A DNA stretch of 64,000 bases from Dokdonella_A sp044227025 (GTDB lineage Bacteria; Pseudomonadota; Gammaproteobacteria; Xanthomonadales; Rhodanobacteraceae), in the NCBI RefSeq assembly GCF_044227025.1, contig NZ_JBGAFX010000004.1, forward strand, positions 186,001-250,000, in the 5' to 3' direction. The notes under the pieces were generated by a model. It had not been told where the DNA came from, did not search any database, and worked only from the letters and a program-made list of their open reading frames with translations. Below are positions 33,295-41,098 of the stretch, in pieces (the first letter of the stretch is position 1; every line of letters starts with the position of its first letter). Both the position numbers and the translations under genes were made by a program.

Positions 33295-36210
33295 ATGGAT
33301 GCGTCGCGCTTTCGCCGGATCGGCGAATTGTTCGATGTGCTGGTCGACCTGCCGGCGGGCTCGCGCGCGCAGCGGCTGCGCGAGCTGTGCACCGATGCAT
33401 CGCTGCGCGCCGAGGTCGAGGCGCTGCTGCGCGCGGACGCGCGCGGCGACTCGTTTGAAGCAGCGGCATTCGACCAGCGCGACGCCCTCGCGATGGATGA
33501 CGGCGAAGCGCACATTCCGCTGCCCGACCACGCGTTCGGCGATTGGCGCGTGATCCGCGAACTCGGCCGCGGCGGCATGGGCATCGTCTACCTGGTCGAG
33601 CGCGACGGCGACCGCTTCCTCCAGCGCGGCGCGCTGAAGCTCATCAAGCGTGGCATGGATTCCGAACCGATCGTGGCGCGCTTCCTGCGCGAGCGTCGCG
33701 TGCTAGCGCAACTCGATCATCCCGGCATCGCGCGCCTGCTCGACGGCGGCATGAGCGCGGACGGGCGGCCGTTCCTGGTCATGGATTTCGTCGATGGCGT
33801 CCGGCTGTCCGAGCACATGCGGGCGAACCCGTTGCCGCTGGCGGATCGGCTGCGGATATTCCTGGATGTCTGCGACGCCGTCGCACACGCCCATCGCCAG
33901 CTCGTCGTGCATCGGGACATCAAGCCGGCGAACATCCTCGTCACGCGCGAGGGCATCGTGAAGCTGCTCGATTTCGGTATCGCCAAGCTGCTCGCTGACG
34001 GCGACGGCGACGGCGGCACCGCGACTCGTGCGGGACCGTTCACGCCTTCGTACGCCGCGCCCGAGCAGCGCGAAGGCGGCGTGGTCGGAACCGCCGCCGA
34101 CGTCTACGCGCTCGGCGCCCTGCTGTACGAACTGTTGACTGGCACCTGTGCGACGACCGGTCGCCACGGCGGCGCGGCAGTGGACGAAGTCACCGCACCC
34201 AGCGTGCGGGCACTCGCCGGCGTGGCCACCGCCATTCCGCCACGCCTGTTGCGCGGCGACCTCGACATCATCACGCGACGCGCGTTGCAGCACGATCCGG
34301 AGCGGCGCTATCCGAGTGTGGATGCACTGGCCGACGATGTACGCCGCCACATCGAAGGCCGTGCGATTGTTGCGCGGCGAGCGAGTACCGGCTATCGCGC
34401 CTACACGTTCGCCCGGCGACATCGATACCTGCTGTCCGCCGCGTCCCTGGTGGTCGTCGTGTCGATCGCCGCGGCGATCTTCAGCCGGCACCAGGCCGAC
34501 GCGGCGCGCAGCCAGGCGCAACGCGCACGCACCGCACAGGCCTTCCTCGCCGGGGTCTTCGCCCAGGCGAGTCCCGACGAGAACAATGGCCGACCGTTCA
34601 CGGCGCACGAACTGCTCGAGCGCGGCGAACGCCAGGCAGCCCAACTGGCCAACGTTTCCTCGCAGGTCGAAATGCTCAACCTCGTCGCCGGCCTGTACTG
34701 GGACATCGGCGACTACGATCGTGCAGGCACGGTCGCGACACGCGCGATCGGCCTCGGTGCCTCCGCACCGCCTGCAGTGCGGGCACGCAGCCGGATCGTG
34801 ATGGCGCGCGTCGCGAGCGAGCTTCGCTCCTTTCCCGAGGCCCTTCGCCATGCGCGGGAAGCGCGGTCGCTGGCCATCGAGGCCGGCGAGGATGGACAGG
34901 CCGAAGCACTCGATGCCCGGCGCACGGAAATCGGCGCGCTCGTCGCGAGCCAGGACTATCGGACCGCTTCCCCGATGCTGCAAGGACTGCTCGACGACGA
35001 TCGCGCGCGATTCGGCGAAGTCTCGAACGAGGTGGCCGACGATTACGTCCTGCAGGGCAAGATCCTCGAGAACAGCGCGCGCGGGCCGGAAGGAATCGCC
35101 GCGATCACCCGTGCGGTCGGCATCCTGCGCGCGTTGCCGACGCGCTCGGACACGCGCCTGCTGGATGCGTCCAGCCGGCTCGGCGTGGCGCAACTGCATG
35201 AGCAGGATCTCGCCGCAGCAGAACCGACGCTGCGCGAATGCGTCGAGCTCGCAACCCGCCTCTACGGCCCGGACAACATCCAGACCTGGACCACCCGCTC
35301 GAACCTGATCCGCGTCGCGGAGCTGGCCGGTCGATTCGACGAAGCGGTGCGCGAACGCGGCGCGCTGCTCGACGTCGAGCGCGCCGCGCTCAAGGATTCC
35401 AATCCCGGCCAGCTCAGCAGCCACGCCAAGTTCCTCGCTGCCGACCTGCGCGAGCTGGGTCGTTTCGGCGAGGCCGAAGCCGCGTTCCGGGAATCGTTGC
35501 AACTGGCGGACAAGGCCAACGGCACGCCAGGCGGCAGCGACAGTGCGGACGCCCTGCTGCACCTCGGCTACACGCTGCAGCTGCAGGGCCGCCATGCCGA
35601 AGCCGAGGTCGCGATGCGCGCGGCCTATGCGATCACCAGCGCGCATGAACTCGCGAGGTCGCAGTGGCTCAACGACACCCGCGCCCGCCTCGGCAACCTC
35701 CTGCGCGTGCAAGGCCGCAATGACGAGGCGCTGGTCGAGTTGCGCGCGTCTGCCGCGGCACTGGCGCCGACCGAGCCCGACTCGTCGAAGCCCGACCCCG
35801 TCCGCGCGAACGTGCTCGCCCAGCTCAGCCTGGCCGAGCTCGAAGCCGGGGATGCGCGCAAGGCCGAATCCATCGCCAGCGATGCGCTCGCGCTGGCGCG
35901 TCGCTCCTTCGTGCCCGGCAACTTCCGGCTGGGCGCCTCGCTGTACGCCCTCGCGCGCGCGAAGCTGGCCAGAGGGATGGCGGATGCGTCGCTGCAGCTG
36001 CTCGACGAAGCGCTGAAGGTACGTTCGCCGCCACATCCGCCGGGCGATCCGCGCGTGCTCGAGGTGCAGGCGAGCCGCGTCGCAACCCTGGCTGCGCTGG
36101 GACGTGACGAGGAAGCCGCTGCGCTTCGGCGGTCCGTGGATCCGTTGATCGACAAGCTTGGGGCGCCGTACCGGCCTGCCCTGCGCCGGGAAATGGCGAT
36201 CCGCAACTGA
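33295..36210 (+). CDS. Transmembrane serine/threonine protein kinase with C-terminal TPR-like repeats
   Basis: A 971-residue Hanks-type kinase. A short N-terminal region (1-80) resembles the leader of TIGR02999-linked kinases. The kinase domain spans about 83-360: GRGGMG (91-96), ALK with Lys115, HRDIKPANIL (206-215), DFG (226-228) and APEQ (255-258). A transmembrane helix follows at about 378-398. The remainder is helical TPR-like repeats in the periplasm. It is coupled to the upstream ECF factor and probably activates it in response to an envelope signal. Confidence 0.92.
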   Translation: MDASRFRRIGELFDVLVDLPAGSRAQRLRELCTDASLRAEVEALLRADARGDSFEAAAFDQRDALAMDDGEAHIPLPDHAFGDWRVIRELGRGGMGIVYLVERDGDRFLQRGALKLIKRGMDSEPIVARFLRERRVLAQLDHPGIARLLDGGMSADGRPFLVMDFVDGVRLSEHMRANPLPLADRLRIFLDVCDAVAHAHRQLVVHRDIKPANILVTREGIVKLLDFGIAKLLADGDGDGGTATRAGPFTPSYAAPEQREGGVVGTAADVYALGALLYELLTGTCATTGRHGGAAVDEVTAPSVRALAGVATAIPPRLLRGDLDIITRRALQHDPERRYPSVDALADDVRRHIEGRAIVARRASTGYRAYTFARRHRYLLSAASLVVVVSIAAAIFSRHQADAARSQAQRARTAQAFLAGVFAQASPDENNGRPFTAHELLERGERQAAQLANVSSQVEMLNLVAGLYWDIGDYDRAGTVATRAIGLGASAPPAVRARSRIVMARVASELRSFPEALRHAREARSLAIEAGEDGQAEALDARRTEIGALVASQDYRTASPMLQGLLDDDRARFGEVSNEVADDYVLQGKILENSARGPEGIAAITRAVGILRALPTRSDTRLLDASSRLGVAQLHEQDLAAAEPTLRECVELATRLYGPDNIQTWTTRSNLIRVAELAGRFDEAVRERGALLDVERAALKDSNPGQLSSHAKFLAADLRELGRFGEAEAAFRESLQLADKANGTPGGSDSADALLHLGYTLQLQGRHAEAEVAMRAAYAITSAHELARSQWLNDTRARLGNLLRVQGRNDEALVELRASAAALAPTEPDSSKPDPVRANVLAQLSLAELEAGDARKAESIASDALALARRSFVPGNFRLGASLYALARAKLARGMADASLQLLDEALKVRSPPHPPGDPRVLEVQASRVATLAALGRDEEAAALRRSVDPLIDKLGAPYRPALRREMAIRN

Positions 36211-36275
36211 TCGCGACCGGCGTGTCAGGGTTTTGCGCTGCAGTGCGTGAAGGGTAGTCCACGGAGGACACCATC

Positions 36276-37844
36276 ATGACCTTTACACGCTTCAGCTTCG
36301 CCCTGTGCATGTTCGCGCTCACCCTGGTTGCCGCACCCGGCAAGGCCGTCCCGCTGCCGCCGGGCTCGATCGACCCGGCCTTCGGCGACAACGGCTTCGT
36401 TCGCCTCTACTACGACGACCGCCTCGGCGCGACGACGGACGACAGCGGCCGCACGATCCGCATCGTGCAGGGAGACCTCGGCGGCGGCGCCTTCGGCCCC
36501 AAGTGGATCCTCGTCGCCGGTCCGGCTGGCCGCTACGTCGAGATCACGCGCCTGACGATGAACGGCCAGATCGATCCCACCTTCGGCGCGAACGGCGTCG
36601 CGTTCTCGGCCCGCTCGAACGTGGCCAGCTACGGCGGCATGGTCGTCATGCCCAACGGCGACATCGTCATCGGCTATGCCGACGACTACCTCGGCCCCGA
36701 CGACGACAGCAAGGACTTCTTCATCGAGGTATTCACCGCCGACGGGCAACCGAAGAATGTCGGTGGCGACGAATCGCCGAACCAGCGCTGGGTCGACCTC
36801 AGCAACGGCAATGGCAGCTGCAACACGACCTATCGCGAGAATCGCGCGCAGCGCCTGATCCTCACTGCGGAGGGCGGCATCGTGCTCGTCGGAGACATCG
36901 CCAACTACAATTCCGACGACCAATTCCAGCAGCGCTACGTCGCCACCGCCGAATTCAACGGCGGTTCCTACGGTCCGGCGCGGCCCGGATTCTTCTGCAC
37001 TAGCGCAGGAGGAATGCTCTGGAGCCTCTACTCGAACGGCAGCAGCTTCAGCTCCGACGGAATCGTCCACGGTGCCGTCTCCGATGTCGGCGCACATGTG
37101 CTGACTGTCGGCAGTGCCGACCTGTCTGGCGACGGCCAAGCGCAGCTTTGGGGCATGCAGAACTACGCCGATCTCGCCAGCGGCGGACTCAACCATGACT
37201 ACGACGTCGGCATGCCCGCGGGTTACTGGCAGCAGCGCCAGAGCGATTTCTGGCAGATCCGTACCGAGGCGCAGCCTGGACACTTCGTGTTGTTCGGCGA
37301 CGCGGAGAACGGAACCTTCGGCGGCAACGTACGACGGCTGCCGGTGATCGCGACGACCTCGGCAAACGCGATGACGCCGCTGTGGTTCTACCCGATCGGT
37401 GCGGCGGCCGACACCGCGGTGGCGGCGCTCGATGGCCAGCGCCTTCCCGGCGCACTCGATCTCATGGTGATCGGCGGCGCAAGGGACTGCACGGCGGCGA
37501 ACAGCTGCGGCAGCGACTGGAACAGCATCGTCGTCGGGGTCAGCAACGGTCAGTCGATCCTCAATGCCTACCAGCCGCAACCCGCGTTCGGCAGCGAAGG
37601 CTGGGTGCGCCACGCGGTGCCCGACTACGACGGATCGCCCGCGACCCACGCGCTCGCATGGAGTGGCGTGATCCAGGCCGGCATCACGGCCGCGTCCGAC
37701 ACCAACCTCTACGTCGTCGGCGAGTTCGTCACGAACGCCGATGGGCACCTCGACACGTTCGTCGCCAAGCTGCGCATCCTCAATGGCGGCGACCCGCCGT
37801 GGTACATCCCCGCCGACACGATCTTCCGGGACGGGTTCGACTGA
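36276..37844 (+). CDS. Secreted delta-60-like repeat protein with IFxDGFD tail
   Basis: A 522-residue secreted protein with a signal peptide (about 1-24). Two delta-60-type repeat starts are visible, SIDPAFGDNGFVRL and QIDPTFGANGVAFS, and a third, weaker one near QPAFGSEGWVRH. The family forms beta-propeller-like arrays. It ends with IPADTIFRDGFD, a tail shared with the unrelated FG-GAP protein at the right edge of the window. Function unknown. It follows the kinase by 65 bp, with its own ribosome site (GGAGGA before the ATG). Confidence 0.78.
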   Translation: MTFTRFSFALCMFALTLVAAPGKAVPLPPGSIDPAFGDNGFVRLYYDDRLGATTDDSGRTIRIVQGDLGGGAFGPKWILVAGPAGRYVEITRLTMNGQIDPTFGANGVAFSARSNVASYGGMVVMPNGDIVIGYADDYLGPDDDSKDFFIEVFTADGQPKNVGGDESPNQRWVDLSNGNGSCNTTYRENRAQRLILTAEGGIVLVGDIANYNSDDQFQQRYVATAEFNGGSYGPARPGFFCTSAGGMLWSLYSNGSSFSSDGIVHGAVSDVGAHVLTVGSADLSGDGQAQLWGMQNYADLASGGLNHDYDVGMPAGYWQQRQSDFWQIRTEAQPGHFVLFGDAENGTFGGNVRRLPVIATTSANAMTPLWFYPIGAAADTAVAALDGQRLPGALDLMVIGGARDCTAANSCGSDWNSIVVGVSNGQSILNAYQPQPAFGSEGWVRHAVPDYDGSPATHALAWSGVIQAGITAASDTNLYVVGEFVTNADGHLDTFVAKLRILNGGDPPWYIPADTIFRDGFD

Positions 37845-37862
37845 ACCGACCGGCCTCGAGCA

Positions 37863-39227
37863 TCAGAGGATGCCGAGGCCCTCGATGCGTCCGATCGCCG
37901 CCGGATCGAAACCCGCGAGCTGCGCGAACGCGCAGCCGCGCTCGGCGTAGTCCTTGAACTGGTCGAAGCTCGGCGCGCCGGGCGAGAGCAGCACGACGCC
38001 TCCCGGCGGCGTCGCCGCGCGCGCGAGCGCGAACGCTTCGGCGAGCGTCGCCGCCGATTGCCGCACGTAGGCGCCGCCGGTTTCGTCCAGCAACGCGGCA
38101 ATGCGCGGACCGTTCGCACCCATCGTGATGATCGCGTGCGGCGGTTGCGCACGCACCGCGTCGGCGAACGGCTGCCAGTCGAGGCCGCGGTCGTGGCCAC
38201 CGACCAGCACGCTCATCGCATGGCCGTGAAAACTCGCGAGCGCTTCGAGCGTCGCCTGCGGCGTGGTCGCGATGCTGTCGTCGACGAATGTGATGCCATC
38301 ATGCACGCCGAGTGTCTGCAGCCGGTGCGGCAGCGGACGGAATGTCGCGATCGCCGGCGCTGCCGCGCGCGCATCCTCGTCCGCGGCATCGAGCGTGGCG
38401 AGTGCGGCGCACAGGTTCAGCGCGTTGTGCGGGCCCGGCAGCGGCGATCGGGCAAGCGCGAACGCCGCCTGTCCGTCGCGCGCGATCGTGCCGTCGCTGA
38501 CGTGCCACCCTCGTGCGTCACCGAACGTGCGGCGACCCGCGTGCACCCCGGTGCGGCTGAGCAGATCCGGCTGCAATGCGCCGACGACCAGCGTGCGGGA
38601 AACCGCGGCGAGCGCGAGCTTGTCCTCGACGTAGCGTTCGCGCGTGCCGTGCCAGTCGAGGTGTTCCTCGTACACGTTGTTGATCACGCCCACCTCGATC
38701 GGACCGGCTTCGCGCGTCTGGAAACTCGACAGTTCCACCACCCACCAGTCCGGTGCCTGCGGCGGATCGAGCAACTCGAGCAGCGGCAAGCCGATGTTGC
38801 CGGCCAGCGCCACGCGTCGCCCGAGCGAACGCAGCAGATGCGCGATCAGCGCGGCGACCGTGCTCTTGCCCTTGGTACCGGTCACGCCGATCACGCGCGC
38901 GTCGGGGTTCTCGGCGAACCACAGCGCGGTGCCGGAGGTGAAACGCGTGCCGTTGTGCTGCGCCTCGATGATTTCGGGTCGATACGCGCCGATGCCGGGC
39001 GACTTGATCACGACCTCGAACGCGGACAGCGCCCCCGCGCTCGGTGCGTCGGTGACGACCTGTGCTGCCGGATGCACCGCCTGGCCGAAAGCCGCTTCCG
39101 AGCCACTGCAGAACAGCGTCACCGGCTGCCGCGGCAGGCGCAGCTGCAGCGCGGAGAGCGCAGCGCGGCCTTCGCGCCCGAAGCCCCACACCGCGACGCG
39201 ACGTCCGGCGAGATCAGCGATGCGCAT
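37863..39227 (-). CDS. murD2: UDP-N-acetylmuramoyl-L-alanine-L-glutamate ligase (MurD2)
   Basis: A 454-residue Mur ligase that attaches glutamate to UDP-MurNAc-L-Ala. The central ATP loop is VTGTKGKSTVAALIAHLL; SSFQTREA and VYEEHLDWHGTRERYVEDK follow, and the C-terminal domain ends LSPGAPSFDQFKDYAERG. Assignment as MurD2 (adds L-Glu) rather than classical MurD rests on its 14-bp overlap with murL, the partner that epimerises the new L-Glu residue in Xanthomonas. It is the last gene of the leftward lysC/A-membrane-murL-murD2 operon. Confidence 0.88.
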   Translation of the reverse strand: MRIADLAGRRVAVWGFGREGRAALSALQLRLPRQPVTLFCSGSEAAFGQAVHPAAQVVTDAPSAGALSAFEVVIKSPGIGAYRPEIIEAQHNGTRFTSGTALWFAENPDARVIGVTGTKGKSTVAALIAHLLRSLGRRVALAGNIGLPLLELLDPPQAPDWWVVELSSFQTREAGPIEVGVINNVYEEHLDWHGTRERYVEDKLALAAVSRTLVVGALQPDLLSRTGVHAGRRTFGDARGWHVSDGTIARDGQAAFALARSPLPGPHNALNLCAALATLDAADEDARAAAPAIATFRPLPHRLQTLGVHDGITFVDDSIATTPQATLEALASFHGHAMSVLVGGHDRGLDWQPFADAVRAQPPHAIITMGANGPRIAALLDETGGAYVRQSAATLAEAFALARAATPPGGVVLLSPGAPSFDQFKDYAERGCAFAQLAGFDPAAIGRIEGLGIL

Positions 39228-40602
39228 CGATGAACCCCCGCAGACGTGGCGGGATGCGATCGTCGCCGGCGGGAACCAGCAGGTCCGCCAGCGCGGGAAC
39301 GTCGCCGAGTTGCGGTTGGATCTCGTCGACGAAGCGCGCGATCAGCGCGTCCTCGCGCCATTCCGCTCGCGCGGCGAGCGCCGCCATCGCAGCGCGCGAC
39401 TCGCTGCCCTCGCCGACGCATTCGAACGGCTTGTGGTCGCGGTATTCCATCAGCGCATCGAACGCGGGCGCGAGCGATTCGTCATCGAGCAGGTTGCGCC
39501 CGAAGATCGCGAGCAGGCGCGGCTTGGGCATGAACGGTGCGAGCGCGAGGAACACGAAATGGCACTTCGGGCACTGCCCGCACCAGCGGTCGGCCGGCTT
39601 CGGCCCGAGAATGCGGAAGTTGCGGTTGCAGCTCGAGAACACGTCGTCGTAGCGCGACGAGCGCGCGAAGCGCTCGGCCACTGCAAGCTCCGACAGCGGA
39701 CGCAGCAGCGAGTAGTAGTCGAGATCCGGCACCACGCGTGCGTGCAGCAGTTCGCCGAACCGTCGCTCGAACTCCCAGCCCTTGCTCCACTGGTGGTTGA
39801 CCGCCTGGCCGTCGTATTCGAGCGTCGCACTCGATGCCGAGCGCTCGTTGGAGAACGCAATCGCGTCGTAGCCGTACAGGACGGCCGCGACCGCGAGGAT
39901 CGCCGAGTTGATCGCGGTCACCGGGATGTGCCCGTTGTACGCGCCCTGCTTGTTGTACTCGAACAGCAGCGGCGACAGCTCGCGCCGCATGTTCAGCAGC
40001 GGCAGCCCGGTGCGCGCGGCGCAGGCTGCGATCAGCGGCGAATTGCCGACCCACACCGCGGTCGCATCCTCCCCGGCCGCCTTGAGGATTTCGACGCTGA
40101 CCAGCGAATCCTTGCCGCCGCCGATCGGCACGAGGGTGCGCCGGGGCGATCCGCTCCCCGCACTGGCAAGTGCTCCTGTGGGAGCGGCGGAAGCCGTGAT
40201 GCCCTTCGCCCCCTCGGTCGCGGCCGAAGCCGCCCGCACTGGAAACCGGATCCTGCCGCGCAAATCGAGCTTGTTGTGGTACGCGAACTCGCCGAGACCG
40301 TGCAGATACAGCGCCTCGAGAAATTCCGCCGCCGCTTCGTCGAGCACGCACGACTCGACGCGGATTTCGCCTGGCACACCGGCCTTGTAATAGCTGACCC
40401 CGGCGATCAGGTGCAGCAGATCAAGCGCCGCATCGAACGCGGCCGCTCGCTCCGGCGCGAGCGCCGGCGCATCGGGGAACACGATGCGCTCGACGAGTTC
40501 GGACCCGTCGTCGAACGCATAGACGAGAGAAGCGACGCCGTCGGCGTAGTCGCAGCGGACGAAGCGGAAAGCGCGTGCCACGCGCGGACTATCGCTGCTC
40601 AT
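39214..40602 (-). CDS. murL: UDP-N-acetylmuramoyl-L-alanyl-L-glutamate epimerase (MurL)
   Basis: A 462-residue enzyme that inverts the terminal L-Glu of UDP-MurNAc-L-Ala-L-Glu to D-Glu, using ATP, so that no free D-Glu is needed. It has the pyrophosphatase-type loop IGGGKDSLVS (161-166 core), FSNERSAS, VNHQWSKGWEFE, SSCNRNF and a zinc-like WCGQCPKCHFVF. AAGGA lies 7 nt before the ATG. An in-frame GTGG-type REP element encodes residues about 130-144 in a linker between domains, an insertion relative to the Xanthomonas protein as I recall it. Confidence 0.93.
   Translation of the reverse strand: MSSDSPRVARAFRFVRCDYADGVASLVYAFDDGSELVERIVFPDAPALAPERAAAFDAALDLLHLIAGVSYYKAGVPGEIRVESCVLDEAAAEFLEALYLHGLGEFAYHNKLDLRGRIRFPVRAASAATEGAKGITASAAPTGALASAGSGSPRRTLVPIGGGKDSLVSVEILKAAGEDATAVWVGNSPLIAACAARTGLPLLNMRRELSPLLFEYNKQGAYNGHIPVTAINSAILAVAAVLYGYDAIAFSNERSASSATLEYDGQAVNHQWSKGWEFERRFGELLHARVVPDLDYYSLLRPLSELAVAERFARSSRYDDVFSSCNRNFRILGPKPADRWCGQCPKCHFVFLALAPFMPKPRLLAIFGRNLLDDESLAPAFDALMEYRDHKPFECVGEGSESRAAMAALAARAEWREDALIARFVDEIQPQLGDVPALADLLVPAGDDRIPPRLRGFIDAHR
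40178..40204. repeat. GTGG-type REP element inside the murL coding sequence
   Basis: GTGGGAGCGGCGGAAGCC, identical to the element foot at 4540 and 44812, lies within murL. Translated on the gene strand it gives the linker GAKGITASAAPT. It is a single copy, not a pair. The element keeps the reading frame and lies just before the ATP loop. Confidence 0.75.
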
Positions 40603-41098
40603 CGGAATCCTTGCTGCCAAACAGTCTTTGCTCTTCACGGGCGATGCCCGACGCCACCAGTCGTGCGACAGCCAGAACCATGGCCTGTCCGACTACGAGA
40701 ATCGCCAGGACCAGGATTGCCAGCATGAGCAGGAGCGTGCCGGAGATACCGGGCGTGGACTGATAGTGCGGCATCGGCGCCAGTGCGAGAGGCAGCACCG
40801 CGATGAACTGCAACGGGAAATAAATCATCGCCCCGACGAAAATACTGCGTCCCAGGAACGCGCCGAGGCTGCGCCGTGCCCAGCGCGAAGGAAGCCAGCC
40901 GTCCCTGCGCGTCACGAGGAACAAGGCGACCCCGTAGGACACCGCCAGCGGAATTCCCACCCACCATACATTGAGCTGTTTTGGAAAGTAGGAAGGGAAA
41001 TCGGCGACATGAAGCCGATAGAACTCACCAGCGCACCAAATGGCGAGAACAGCCGCCAGCATTCCACCGGCCACGGTTGTCATTCGCGCTTCCGTCAC
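40589..41098 (-). CDS. Hypothetical membrane protein
   Basis: A 169-residue protein with four predicted transmembrane helices (near 10-22, 40-58, 78-100 and 113-140). I do not recognise the family. A GTG start overlaps the LysC-LysA stop as GTGA, with GAGG upstream; an ATG five codons later is possible. Its end overlaps murL by 14 bp. The position between lysine and peptidoglycan-precursor genes suggests an envelope role, but no motif confirms it. Confidence 0.65.
   Translation of the reverse strand: MTEARMTTVAGGMLAAVLAIWCAGEFYRLHVADFPSYFPKQLNVWWVGIPLAVSYGVALFLVTRRDGWLPSRWARRSLGAFLGRSIFVGAMIYFPLQFIAVLPLALAPMPHYQSTPGISGTLLLMLAILVLAILVVGQAMVLAVARLVASGIAREEQRLFGSKDSDEQR

Noticed and set aside
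33703..36036. 777-codon minus-strand frame over the kinase gene
   Set aside because: Antisense shadow of the kinase/TPR coding sequence, no recognisable motif.
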